Assembly: GCA_900541835.1 (NCBI GenBank)
Contig: UQLL01000013.1
Location: forward strand, 1 to 63,393
DNA length: 63,393 bases
Source: an uncultured Porphyromonadaceae bacterium
GTDB lineage: Bacteria > Bacteroidota > Bacteroidia > Bacteroidales > Muribaculaceae
Direction: 5' to 3'
The notes below the pieces were generated by a model. The model had not been told where the DNA came from, made no database searches, and saw only the letters and a list, made by a program, of their open reading frames with translations. A program made the translations under genes and the position numbers. The first letter of the stretch is position 1, and the number at the start of each line of letters is the position of its first letter. Shown piece after piece: positions 38,458-49,173 of this stretch.

Positions 38458-40014
38458 ATGCAGAAGAGTAAATTAGGATTAGATTTCGAGAAAGTAAAGC
38501 ACGCCAAGGAGGTTGCGCGGCGCATCGCCGAGGACGTCCAGAGCTTTGTGGAAGGCTACTCAACGGTGGCCGTGGAGCGCACCCTGTGCCGCCTGCTTGG
38601 CATCGACGGCATCGACGCCAATGAGGTGCCCCTGCCAAACGTGCTGGTCAATTCGCTCAAGGAAAAGGGCGTGCTCGGCGAGGGAGTGATGTACTTCCTC
38701 GGCAACGCCATCATAGAAACCGGCCTCGACCCGCAGCATATCGCCGAGCAGGTGGCCGAAAGCAAGCTCGACATCACCGAGCTGCCCACGCACACCGCAG
38801 AGGAGGTCGCCAAGGCCCTGCACCCCTACGTGGACCAGGCACTGACACGCATCAAGGACCGCCGCGCCAAGAAAGAGAACTACCTCAGGACCATCGGCGA
38901 GGGTCCCAAGCCGTACCTGTACGTCATCGTGGCCACCGGCAACATCTACGAGGACGTCATCCAGGCCCAGGCGGCCGCCCGCCAGGGCGCCGACATCATC
39001 GCCGTGATCCGCACCACCGGCCAGAGCCTGCTCGACTATGTACCCTACGGCGCCACCACCGAGGGCTTCGGAGGCACCTTCGCCACCCAGGAGAACTTCC
39101 GCATCATGCGCAAGGCCCTCGACGAGGTCGGCGAGGAGGTGGGCCGATACATCCGCCTGTGCAACTACTGCTCCGGACTGTGCATGCCCGAAATCGCCGC
39201 CATGGGCGCCCTCGAGGGCCTGGACGTCATGCTCAACGACGCCCTCTACGGCATTCTCTTCCGCGACATCAACATGCAGCGCACCCTGGTGGACCAGTTC
39301 ATGAGCCGAGTCATCAACGGCTACGCCGGCGTCATCATCAACACCGGCGAGGACAACTACCTCACCACCGCCGACGCCGTGGAAGAGGCCCACACCGTGC
39401 TTGCCTCCGACCTCATCAACGAGCAGCTGGCCCTCATGGCCGGTCTGCCCGAGGAACAGATGGGCCTCGGACACGCCTTCGAGATGGACCCGGAACTGGA
39501 GAACGGCTTCCTGCTCGAACTCGCCCAGGCGCAGATGCTCCGCGAAATCTTCCCCAAGGCCACGCTCAAGTACATGCCCCCGACGAAGTTCATGACCGGC
39601 AACATCTTCCGCGGCCACATCCAGGACGCACTGTTCAACATGATCGGCATCTGGACCAGCCAGGGCATCCAGCTCCTTGGCATGCCCACCGAGGCCATCC
39701 ACACACCGTTCATGTCCGACCGCTACCTCTCCATCGAGAACGCCAAGTACATCTTCGGCAACATGAAGAGCATCGGCGACGAGGTGGAGTTCCGCAAGGA
39801 CGGCATCATCCAGCGCCGCGCACAGGAAGTGCTGGCCAAGGCCACCGACCTGCTCGAGCGCATGGAGAACGAGGGCCTCTTCACCGCACTGGAGAAAGGC
39901 ATCTTCGCCGACATCAAGCGCGCCAAGACCGGCGGCAAGGGCCTCGACGGCGTCGCCCCCAAGGGCCGCAACTACTATAACCCGTTCATCCGGCTAATGC
40001 TGGACCGTAAGTAA
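38458..40014 (+). CDS. kamD: Lysine 5,6-aminomutase, alpha subunit
   Basis: The 518-residue protein is the catalytic TIM-barrel subunit of the B12- and PLP-dependent lysine 5,6-aminomutase, which converts L-beta-lysine to (3S,5S)-3,5-diaminohexanoate. Family features include the N-terminal GLDFEKVKHAKEVARRI and a central VIRTTGQSLLDYVPYGATTE. The length agrees with the known alpha subunit (about 516). kamE, the cobalamin-binding partner, starts 15 bases later. Confidence 0.94.
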   Translation: MQKSKLGLDFEKVKHAKEVARRIAEDVQSFVEGYSTVAVERTLCRLLGIDGIDANEVPLPNVLVNSLKEKGVLGEGVMYFLGNAIIETGLDPQHIAEQVAESKLDITELPTHTAEEVAKALHPYVDQALTRIKDRRAKKENYLRTIGEGPKPYLYVIVATGNIYEDVIQAQAAARQGADIIAVIRTTGQSLLDYVPYGATTEGFGGTFATQENFRIMRKALDEVGEEVGRYIRLCNYCSGLCMPEIAAMGALEGLDVMLNDALYGILFRDINMQRTLVDQFMSRVINGYAGVIINTGEDNYLTTADAVEEAHTVLASDLINEQLALMAGLPEEQMGLGHAFEMDPELENGFLLELAQAQMLREIFPKATLKYMPPTKFMTGNIFRGHIQDALFNMIGIWTSQGIQLLGMPTEAIHTPFMSDRYLSIENAKYIFGNMKSIGDEVEFRKDGIIQRRAQEVLAKATDLLERMENEGLFTALEKGIFADIKRAKTGGKGLDGVAPKGRNYYNPFIRLMLDRK

Positions 40015-40017
40015 GAA

Positions 40018-40023
40018 AGGAGG
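40018..40023 (+). promoter_or_regulatory. Strong Shine-Dalgarno sequence before kamE
   Basis: AGGAGG lies 6 bases before the kamE ATG. Bacteroidetes genes seldom use such sites, so this one stands out in the operon. Confidence 0.55.
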
Positions 40024-40029
40024 AAAGTT

Positions 40030-40821
40030 ATGAGCGAAGGATTATATTCCACCGAGAAGAAAGACTACGACAAGACGCTTGACCTGACCCGCATCAAGCC
40101 TTACGGCGACACGATGAACGACGGCAAGGTGCAGCTCAGCTTCGCGCTGCCCGTTCCGGTCGGCGAGGAAGCCATCGAGGCCGCCAAGCAGCTGCTCCGC
40201 CAGATGGGCTTCGAGAACCCGCTGATAGTATATCACCGCGAGCTGACTCCGGGCTTCACCTTCTTCAACGCCTACGGCTCCTACACCGGCAGCATCGACT
40301 ACACGCAGATCCACGTGCCCAAGGTGGAGGGCGTGAAATGGGGCATGGAGGAATGCGACGACTTCATACGCGAGCACATAGGGCGGCCACTGGTGATGGT
40401 GGGCGCCTCCACAGGCACCGACGCACACACCGTGGGCATCGACGCCATCATGAACATGAAAGGCTTCGCCGGCCACTACGGCTTGGAGCGCTACGACATG
40501 ATCGAGGCACACAACCTCGGCTCCCAGGTGCCCAACGACGAGTTCATCGCCAAGGCCCTGGAACTGCACGCCGACGCTCTGCTCGTGTCGCAGACGGTGA
40601 CCCAGAAGGACATCCACATCCAGAACCTCACGGAGCTGGTGGAGATGCTCGAGGCCGAGGGCCTGCGCGACAAGGTCATCCTCGTCTGCGGCGGCCCACG
40701 CATCAGCCACGAGCTGGCCAAGGAGCTTGGATACGACGCCGGCTTCGGCGCCAACACTTACGCCGACGACGTCGCCTCCTATGTCGCCCAAGAATTCGTG
40801 CGGCGCCAGAACAAAGACTAA
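40030..40821 (+). CDS. kamE: Lysine 5,6-aminomutase, beta subunit
   Basis: The 263-residue cobalamin-binding subunit has the base-off motif D-x-H-x-x-G (Asp131, His133, Gly136), where His133 ligates cobalt. Lys144, eleven residues later, is the PLP-binding lysine. Both numbers equal those reported for the Clostridium sticklandii enzyme. The Rossmann-like C-terminal half (KVILVCGGPRI, DAGFGANTYADD) is intact. It closes the kamA-E block, and the CoA-transferase B subunit gene follows after 18 bases. Confidence 0.95.
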   Translation: MSEGLYSTEKKDYDKTLDLTRIKPYGDTMNDGKVQLSFALPVPVGEEAIEAAKQLLRQMGFENPLIVYHRELTPGFTFFNAYGSYTGSIDYTQIHVPKVEGVKWGMEECDDFIREHIGRPLVMVGASTGTDAHTVGIDAIMNMKGFAGHYGLERYDMIEAHNLGSQVPNDEFIAKALELHADALLVSQTVTQKDIHIQNLTELVEMLEAEGLRDKVILVCGGPRISHELAKELGYDAGFGANTYADDVASYVAQEFVRRQNKD

Positions 40822-40839
40822 ACTTAAAATCTCTATATC

Positions 40840-41496
40840 ATGGACAAAGCTCAAATTAGAGAGACCATAGCCCGCCGCGCCGCCAAGGAGCTGCACGACG
40901 GCTATGTGGTGAACCTGGGTATCGGCCTGCCGACGATGATACCCGCCTACCTTCCGCAGGACGTGAAGGTAACCATCCACTCGGAGAACGGTCTGCTCGG
41001 CCTCGGCCCCCGCGCCAAGGAAGGCGAGGAGGACTGGGAGTACACCGATGCCGGCGGCTCATGCATCACCGCCACGCCCGGTGCCGCCACATTCAACAGC
41101 GCCTACAGCTTCGGCCTGGTGCGCGGCGGCCACGTCGACGTAACCATCCTCGGCGCCCTCCAGACCGACGAGCAGGGCAACCTCGCCAACTGGTGCATCC
41201 CCGGAAAGAAGACCCCCGGCATGGGCGGCGCCATGGACCTGCTGTCCGGCGCCAGGCGCGTCATCCTCGCAATGGAGCACACCGCCAAGGGCAACCACAA
41301 GATCCTGAAGGAGTGCACCCTGCCCCTGACGGCCGCCAAGTGCGTCAACCTCATCATCACCGAGATGGGCGTAATGGAAGTCACCGACAAGGGCCTCGTG
41401 CTCCGCGAGTACAACCCCGCCTTCACCCTCGACGAGATCAAGGCCGCCACAGGCTGCGAACTCATCGTGGATGAAAATCTGATAGAAATGTGCTAA
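40840..41496 (+). CDS. atoA: Acyl-CoA:acetoacetate CoA-transferase, subunit B
   Basis: The 218-residue beta subunit carries the catalytic glutamate Glu49 in HSENGLLGLGP, the signature of class I CoA-transferases. GIGLPTMIPAYLP lies upstream of it. It pairs with AtoD (31589-32233) to move CoA from butyryl-CoA to acetoacetate. It lies between kamE and the acyl-CoA dehydrogenase gene, which supports butyryl-CoA as donor. Confidence 0.92.
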   Translation: MDKAQIRETIARRAAKELHDGYVVNLGIGLPTMIPAYLPQDVKVTIHSENGLLGLGPRAKEGEEDWEYTDAGGSCITATPGAATFNSAYSFGLVRGGHVDVTILGALQTDEQGNLANWCIPGKKTPGMGGAMDLLSGARRVILAMEHTAKGNHKILKECTLPLTAAKCVNLIITEMGVMEVTDKGLVLREYNPAFTLDEIKAATGCELIVDENLIEMC

Positions 41497-41519
41497 TAAG
41501 TTGAAGAAGAGAGGAAAGC

Positions 41520-41543
41520 GCCGCGCTAAAGCGGGCGCCAGCG
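41520..41543 (+). repeat. Intergenic hairpin repeat, copy 7
   Basis: GCCGCGCTAAAGCGGGCGCC lies in the atoA-bcd gap of the operon and is a good match to the family core. Confidence 0.6.
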
Positions 41544-41598
41544 ACAGAATAATACTTCAGCCTGCCGCATTTCCGACCTTCAACTCAAAGATAAAAAT

Positions 41599-42738
41599 AT
41601 GGATTTCAACACCACAGACCGGCAGAACCTGTTCCTGCAGATGATACGGGAGTTCGCCGAAAAGGAAGTAAAGCCGCTCGCAGCCGAGGTTGACGAGACG
41701 GAGCGCTTCCCGATGGAGACCGTAGAAAAGATGGCCAAGCTCGGCATCATGGGCATCCCCGTACCCAAGGAGTATGGCGGCGCCGGCGCCGACAACGTAC
41801 TCTACACCATGGCCGTGGAAGAGCTCAGCCGCGTATGCGCTACCACCGGCGTCATCGTCTCCGCCCACACCTCCCTCTGCTGCGCCCCCATCCTGGAGCA
41901 CGGCACCGAGGCCCAGAAGCAGAAGTACCTGCCCAAGCTCGCCAGCGGCGAGTGGATCGGCGCCTTCGGCCTCACCGAGCCTAACGCCGGCACCGACGCC
42001 TCCGCCCAGCAGACCACAGCCGTAAAGGAAGGCGACCACTACGTGCTCAACGGTTCCAAGATATTCATCACCAACGCTTCGGCCGCCAACGTCTTCATCG
42101 TCATGGCCATGACCGACAAGAGCAAGGGCACCAAGGGCATCAGCGCCTTCATCGTGGAGCGCGACTTCCCCGGCTTCTCCATCGGCAAGAAAGAGAAGAA
42201 GATGGGCATCCGCGGCTCCGCCACCTGCGAGCTCATCTTCGAGAACTGCATCGTGCCCGCCGAGAACCTGCTCGGCGCCGAGGGCAAAGGCTTCGGCATC
42301 GCCATGAAGACCCTCGACGGCGGCCGCATCGGCATAGCCTCCCAGGCCCTCGGCATCGCCCAGGGTGCCATGGACGAGACCGTGCGCTACGTCAAGGAGC
42401 GGAAGCAGTTCGGCCGCCCCCTGGCCAAGTTCCAGAACATGCAGTTCCAGCTCGCCGACATGCAGACCCGCATCGAGGCCAGCCGCCTGCTCGTGCGCAA
42501 GGCCGCCTTCCGCAAGGACCGCAAGGACAACTATTCCGCCGACGCCGCCATGGCCAAGCTCTTCGCCGCCGAGACGGCAATGGAGATGACCACCAAGGCC
42601 GTGCAGTACCACGGCGGCTACGGCTACACCCGCGAGTATCCCGTGGAGCGCATGATGCGCGATGCCAAGATTACCGAGATCTACGAAGGCACCAGCGAGG
42701 TGCAGCGCATGGTCATCGCCGGCAAACTTCTAAAGTAA
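41599..42738 (+). CDS. bcd: Butyryl-CoA dehydrogenase (short-chain acyl-CoA dehydrogenase)
   Basis: The 379-residue flavoprotein has the acyl-CoA dehydrogenase signatures GAFGLTEPNAGTDAS and YGYTREYPVERMMRDAK, with a probable catalytic glutamate Glu363 in IYEGTSE. It reduces crotonyl-CoA to butyryl-CoA using EtfAB, whose genes follow directly. In anaerobes this complex can couple crotonyl-CoA reduction to ferredoxin reduction; whether this one does is not visible. The length is typical. Confidence 0.93.
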   Translation: MDFNTTDRQNLFLQMIREFAEKEVKPLAAEVDETERFPMETVEKMAKLGIMGIPVPKEYGGAGADNVLYTMAVEELSRVCATTGVIVSAHTSLCCAPILEHGTEAQKQKYLPKLASGEWIGAFGLTEPNAGTDASAQQTTAVKEGDHYVLNGSKIFITNASAANVFIVMAMTDKSKGTKGISAFIVERDFPGFSIGKKEKKMGIRGSATCELIFENCIVPAENLLGAEGKGFGIAMKTLDGGRIGIASQALGIAQGAMDETVRYVKERKQFGRPLAKFQNMQFQLADMQTRIEASRLLVRKAAFRKDRKDNYSADAAMAKLFAAETAMEMTTKAVQYHGGYGYTREYPVERMMRDAKITEIYEGTSEVQRMVIAGKLLK

Positions 42739-42748
42739 AAACGACACA

Positions 42749-43540
42749 ATGAAACCACTCGAAATAGTAGTCTGCATAAAGCAGGTTCCGGACACCACCG
42801 AGATCAAGCTCGACCCGGTGAAAGGCACCCTGATCCGCGACGGCGTGCCCTCCATCATGAACCCCGACGACAAAGGAGGCCTGGAGTTCGCCTTGCGTCT
42901 CAAAGACAAGTACGGCGCCAACGTGACGGTAGTCAGCATGGGTCCGCCGCAGGCCAAGGCAGTGCTCCGCGAGGCATACGCCATGGGCGTTGACCGCGCC
43001 ATCCTCCTGAGCGACCGCAAATTCGGCGGCGCCGACACCCTGGCCACTTCCACCACAATCGCCGCAGCCCTCAAGAAGATACCCCACGACATCATCATCA
43101 CCGGCCGCCAGGCCATCGACGGCGACACCGCCCAGGTAGGCCCCCAGATTGCCGAGCACATGGACCTGCCACAGGTGACATACGCCGTAGACCTCGCCTA
43201 CGACGGCGACAAGACCTTCACCGTGCGCAAGGAGATGGAAGACGGCTACCAGACCGTGCAGGTCGGCGCTCCGTGCCTCGTCACCGCCCTCGCCTCCGGC
43301 ACCCGGCCACGCTACATGACAGTGGCCGGCATCTGGGACGCCTTCGACAAGGAAATCGAGGTATGGGGCTTCGACGACATCGAGGTAGACCCGGCCAAGA
43401 TAGGCCTTGCAGGCTCCCCCACACGCGTCGCCAAGTCCTTCGCCAAGGGCATGAAGGCCCCCGGCCAGCTCTTCGAGGTAGAGCCCGAGGAGGCCGTTGA
43501 GCTCATCATTGCCAAACTCAAGGAGAAATTCATCATCTAA
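42749..43540 (+). CDS. etfB: Electron transfer flavoprotein, beta subunit
   Basis: The 263-residue protein is the EtfB subunit, with IVVCIKQVPDTTEIKLD at the N-terminus and the family signature region VRKEMEDGYQTVQVGAPCL. It transfers electrons to or from Bcd with EtfA. It starts 10 bases after bcd and ends 10 bases before etfA. The length matches clostridial EtfB linked to Bcd. Confidence 0.93.
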   Translation: MKPLEIVVCIKQVPDTTEIKLDPVKGTLIRDGVPSIMNPDDKGGLEFALRLKDKYGANVTVVSMGPPQAKAVLREAYAMGVDRAILLSDRKFGGADTLATSTTIAAALKKIPHDIIITGRQAIDGDTAQVGPQIAEHMDLPQVTYAVDLAYDGDKTFTVRKEMEDGYQTVQVGAPCLVTALASGTRPRYMTVAGIWDAFDKEIEVWGFDDIEVDPAKIGLAGSPTRVAKSFAKGMKAPGQLFEVEPEEAVELIIAKLKEKFII

Positions 43541-43550
43541 GCCGCAAGCC

Positions 43551-44552
43551 ATGAACAAGCAAGATTACAAAGACGTATACGTATTCCTGGAGCAGCGCGA
43601 CGGGAAAGTTCAGCCCGTGGCTTACGAGCTCCTCGGCAAGGCCCGCGAGCTCGCCGACGCCCTCGGCGAGCAGGTTGTAGGCATCCTCCTGGGCCATAAC
43701 CTCGATGCCAAAGAAGCAGAACAGTGCATCGCCGAAGGTGCCGACACTGTGCTGGTAGCCGACGACGACGCCCTGGAAGTCTACACTACCGAACCCTATG
43801 CACAGGCCATCGACCAAGTCATCAAAGAGCGCAAGCCCGCTATCGTGCTCTTCGGTGCCACCACCATCGGCCGCGACCTGGGCCCGCGCCTCAGCGCCCG
43901 CGTCGGCACCGGCCTCACCGCCGACTGCACCGGCCTGGAGATCTCTCCCGACCGCGACCTGCTCATGACCCGTCCCGCCTTCGGCGGCAACCTCATGGCC
44001 ACCATCATCTGCAAGGACCACCGTCCGCAGATGTCGACTGTGCGCCCCGGTGTCATGCGCCGTTGCACCCCTAACCCCGACCGTAAGGGCGACATCGAGA
44101 AGTTCGACGTGAAATTCGACGCCGGCAAGTTCCGCGTAAAAGTCCTCGAGACCGTCAAGGAGAACAAGGAAAAGATTGACATCACCGAAGCCAACGTGCT
44201 CGTATCCGGCGGCCGCGGCGTCGGCACCGGCGACGGCTTCCAGAAGCTCCGCGACCTAGCCGATGTAATCGACGCACAGGTCAGCGCCAGCCGCGCCGTC
44301 GTAGACGCAGGCATAATGGACCACGACCGCCAGGTAGGCCAGACCGGCAAGACCGTCCGCCCCGACCTCTACTTCGCCCTCGGCATCTCCGGAGCCATCC
44401 AGCACCTGGCAGGCATGGAAGAGAGCGACGTCATCATCGCCGTCAACAAGGACAAGTTCGCACCCATCTTCTCGGTGGCCGACCTCGGAATCGTAGGCGA
44501 CCTCCACAAGATCGTGCCCATGCTGACCCAGCGCCTCCGCAACCACGACTAA
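43551..44552 (+). CDS. etfA: Electron transfer flavoprotein, alpha subunit
   Basis: The 333-residue subunit has the C-terminal FAD domain with LVSGGRGVGTGDGF, VGQTGKTVRPDLYFALGISG and a final NKDKFAPIFSVADLGIVGD. No N-terminal ferredoxin domain is present. The frame is open from 43497, but ATG 43551 avoids overlap with etfB and starts the conserved N-terminus (MNKQDYKDVYVFLE). It is the last gene of the lysine operon; a terminator follows. Confidence 0.93.
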   Translation: MNKQDYKDVYVFLEQRDGKVQPVAYELLGKARELADALGEQVVGILLGHNLDAKEAEQCIAEGADTVLVADDDALEVYTTEPYAQAIDQVIKERKPAIVLFGATTIGRDLGPRLSARVGTGLTADCTGLEISPDRDLLMTRPAFGGNLMATIICKDHRPQMSTVRPGVMRRCTPNPDRKGDIEKFDVKFDAGKFRVKVLETVKENKEKIDITEANVLVSGGRGVGTGDGFQKLRDLADVIDAQVSASRAVVDAGIMDHDRQVGQTGKTVRPDLYFALGISGAIQHLAGMEESDVIIAVNKDKFAPIFSVADLGIVGDLHKIVPMLTQRLRNHD

Positions 44553-44575
44553 GCCAATCCCCCGCCAATACACCA

Positions 44576-44608
44576 AACACTGACGGCCACAACGCCGCCA
44601 GTGTTTTT
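44576..44608 (+). terminator. Terminator of the lysine-fermentation operon
   Basis: An 11-bp stem with one mismatch (44576-44586 with 44595-44605) runs into a T5 tract. It begins 24 bases after the etfA stop. Confidence 0.7.
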
Positions 44609-44791
44609 ATTTTCTGCAAAACCAAGATATATAGACATGGTGGCAACCACATCAAAATTGGCGTATGGCTCAAATTGAAAGCTGAAACACTTGTATGCGA
44701 CCGAATTGGGTATTCTTATCCCGAACTCACGTTTTCAGTAGATTCGCACAGGCTTGTCGACTCTACACCTGGTTGTTTTTTCGGGCAAGAC

Positions 44792-44822
44792 TTGCACACG
44801 TCAGATGTTTGTGGTAATTTTG
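44792..44822 (+). promoter_or_regulatory. Promoter of the histidine-utilisation operon
   Basis: TTG (44792-44794), 20 bp, then TAATTTTG (44815-44822) lies 56 bp before the chosen hutU ATG. Confidence 0.65.
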
Positions 44823-44878
44823 CCTCGTGGAGCATGCGCGTTCTTACGCCTGCCCGTTATGACCTTAAACCGAACACC

Positions 44879-46882
<2,004 letters not shown>

Positions 46883-46955
46883 GGGACTGTCTCTTGTGAC
46901 CTTAAAGAACTTAAAGTCCCACCCTTGAAATCAAAAAAACGAAAAATCTAATACC

Positions 46956-47855
46956 ATGAACACAATAGTAGAATGCGTGCCCAATTTCAGCGAAGGGCGC
47001 GACAAAGCAAAAATCGAGAAAATCATCGACAACTTCCGCGGCAAGGAGGGTGTCAAGCTGCTCGACTACAGCAACGACGAGAACCATAACCGCCTGGTAG
47101 TCACCGTAGTAGGCGAGCCCGAACCGCTCAAGAACGCCGTACTGGCAGCCGTCGGCACCGCCGTCGAGCTCATCGACCTCAACCACCACGAGGGCCAGCA
47201 TCCCCGCATGGGCGCCGTCGACGTCATCCCCTTCATCCCCATCCGCAACTCCTCCATGGACGAGTGCATCGCCCTCAGCAAGGAAGTAGGACAGGAAATC
47301 TGGAACCGCTACCACCTGCCCGTGTTCCTGTACGAGAAGTCGGCCAGCGCCCCCTACCGCGAGAACCTCGCCAAGATTCGCAAGGGCGAGTTCGAGGGCA
47401 TGGCCGAGAAGATCAAGGAGCCGGAATGGCATCCCGACTTCGGCGAGGCCGAACGCCACCCCACCGCCGGCACCGTGGCCGTAGGCGCACGCATGCCACT
47501 GGTGGCATATAACATCAACCTCAACACCAACAACCTCGACATCGCCACCGCCATCGCCAAGAAGATCCGCCACATCAACGGCGGCTTCCGCTTCTGCAAG
47601 GCCATGGGCGTCGACCTGGAAGACCGCGGCATCGTGCAGGTCTCCATCAACATGACCGATTTCACCCGCACCGCCCTCTACCGAGTGTTCGAGACCGTAC
47701 GCTTCGAGGCACGCCGCTGGGGCGTCACCATCGCCGGCAGCGAAATCGTAGGCCTCGTGCCCATGGCAGCCCTCATCGACACCGCCGAATACTACCTCGG
47801 CCTCGAGGACTTCTCCATGGCACAGGTGCTCGAAAGCCGCATCATGGAAGAATAA
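46956..47855 (+). CDS. ftcD: Glutamate formimidoyltransferase
   Basis: The 299-residue protein corresponds to the N-terminal half of mammalian FTCD, with VECVPNFSEGRDKAKIEKI at the start and a central HPRMGAVDVIPFIPI. It transfers the formimino group of N-formimino-L-glutamate to tetrahydrofolate, releasing glutamate. The cyclodeaminase half is a separate gene (fchA). A 46-base perfect palindrome fills most of the gap before hutI. Confidence 0.94.
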   Translation: MNTIVECVPNFSEGRDKAKIEKIIDNFRGKEGVKLLDYSNDENHNRLVVTVVGEPEPLKNAVLAAVGTAVELIDLNHHEGQHPRMGAVDVIPFIPIRNSSMDECIALSKEVGQEIWNRYHLPVFLYEKSASAPYRENLAKIRKGEFEGMAEKIKEPEWHPDFGEAERHPTAGTVAVGARMPLVAYNINLNTNNLDIATAIAKKIRHINGGFRFCKAMGVDLEDRGIVQVSINMTDFTRTALYRVFETVRFEARRWGVTIAGSEIVGLVPMAALIDTAEYYLGLEDFSMAQVLESRIMEE

Positions 47856-47856
47856 T

Positions 47857-47902
47857 CTTTTCAGCCGGCCCTGGCTGACGTCAGCCAGGGCCGGCTGAAA
47901 AG
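47857..47902. repeat. Perfect 46-base palindrome in the ftcD-hutI gap
   Basis: Twenty-three bases (47857-47879) are followed immediately by their exact complement (47880-47902), with no spacer. It occupies three quarters of the 61-base gap. Transcribed, it would form a long hairpin within the hut mRNA. Confidence 0.85.
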
Positions 47903-47916
47903 CAGCTGCTTTTCCC

Positions 47917-49161
47917 ATGAGAAATACGCTCATCACCAACGCCAAGGTAGTTACCCCGCTGGGCAGCGAGGCCGCCAAAGGCTTCGCCATGCGCCGCCTG
48001 GACGTGCGCGAGAACGCCTTCATAGCCTGCGTCGACGGCCGCATAGCCCGCATCGGAACCATGGCCGAGCTGAAGTCGTACCAGATGCTCAGCCCCGTCG
48101 CCTTCGAGCACTTCGACGCACAAGGCTGCGTGGTGCTCCCAGGCTTCGTCGACAGCCACACCCACCTCATCTTCGGCGGCTACCGCGCCGACGAGTTCCG
48201 CTGGCGCCTCGAAGGCCAGACATACATGGAGATCATGCGCAAGGGCGGAGGCATACAGAGCACCGTAGACGCCACCCGCGCCTGCACCGCCGAAGAACTC
48301 GCCGACCGCGCCCGCTGGATGCTCGACGAGATGCGCCGCATGGGCGTCACCACAGTCGAGGCCAAGAGCGGATACGGACTCGACACAGAGTCCGAGGAGC
48401 GCATGCTCGACGCCATCGCTCTCCTCGCCGACGACCCGCGCACCGGCATGAACGTGGTCAGCACCTTCCTCGGCGCACACGCCGTGCCACGCGAGTACAA
48501 AGGCCGCACCGCCGAGTACACCGACCACATCATCGCCGACATGCTCCCCCGCTTCCGCCACAAGGCCCGCTTCTGCGACGTCTTCTGCGAGCGCGAAGTC
48601 TTCGAGCTCGACGACAGCCGTCGCCTGCTCCAGGCCGCCCGCGACATGGGGTACCGCCTCAAGCTCCACGCCGACGAGATCGTGCAGCTCGGAGGCGGAG
48701 GACTGGCTGCCGAACTCGGGGCCGTCTCCGCCGACCACCTGCTCCACGTCAGCGATGCCGACATCCACCGCATGGCACAGGCCGGAGTCGTGGCTACCCT
48801 GCTCCCCCTCACCGCCTTCGCCCTCAAAGAGCCATACGCCCCGGCGCGGAAGTTCATAGAGGCCGGATGCGCCGTGGCACTCGCCACCGACCTCAACCCC
48901 GGCTCATGCTACTCCGGCTCCATACCCCTCACCATCGCCCTGGCATGCATCTACATGCACATGAGCGTGGAAGAGGTCATCACCGCCATGACCCTCAACG
49001 GAGCTGCCGCACTCGACCTGGCTGCCGAGACCGGCTCCCTCGAGGAAGGCAAGTACGCCGACATGGCGATACTCCGATTCGACAACTACAACGCCCTCCC
49101 CTACTACGTGGGCATGAACTGCGTCCGCGCCACCTTCCACCGTGGCCGACGCACATATTAA
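47917..49161 (+). CDS. hutI: Imidazolonepropionase
   Basis: The 414-residue amidohydrolase opens the imidazolone ring to give N-formimino-L-glutamate. The metal-binding pair is His81 and His83 in DSHTHLIFGG, with a later LHADEIVQLGG and ATDLNPGSC supplying further ligands. The length is typical. It lies in the usual order for Bacteroidetes hut operons, between ftcD and fchA, 12 bases before fchA. Confidence 0.95.
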   Translation: MRNTLITNAKVVTPLGSEAAKGFAMRRLDVRENAFIACVDGRIARIGTMAELKSYQMLSPVAFEHFDAQGCVVLPGFVDSHTHLIFGGYRADEFRWRLEGQTYMEIMRKGGGIQSTVDATRACTAEELADRARWMLDEMRRMGVTTVEAKSGYGLDTESEERMLDAIALLADDPRTGMNVVSTFLGAHAVPREYKGRTAEYTDHIIADMLPRFRHKARFCDVFCEREVFELDDSRRLLQAARDMGYRLKLHADEIVQLGGGGLAAELGAVSADHLLHVSDADIHRMAQAGVVATLLPLTAFALKEPYAPARKFIEAGCAVALATDLNPGSCYSGSIPLTIALACIYMHMSVEEVITAMTLNGAAALDLAAETGSLEEGKYADMAILRFDNYNALPYYVGMNCVRATFHRGRRTY

Positions 49162-49173
49162 TTCACAAACAAA

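Noticed and set aside
44675..44878. N-terminal extension of urocanate hydratase
   Set aside because: A full promoter lies inside this stretch and the translated residues do not resemble the family.
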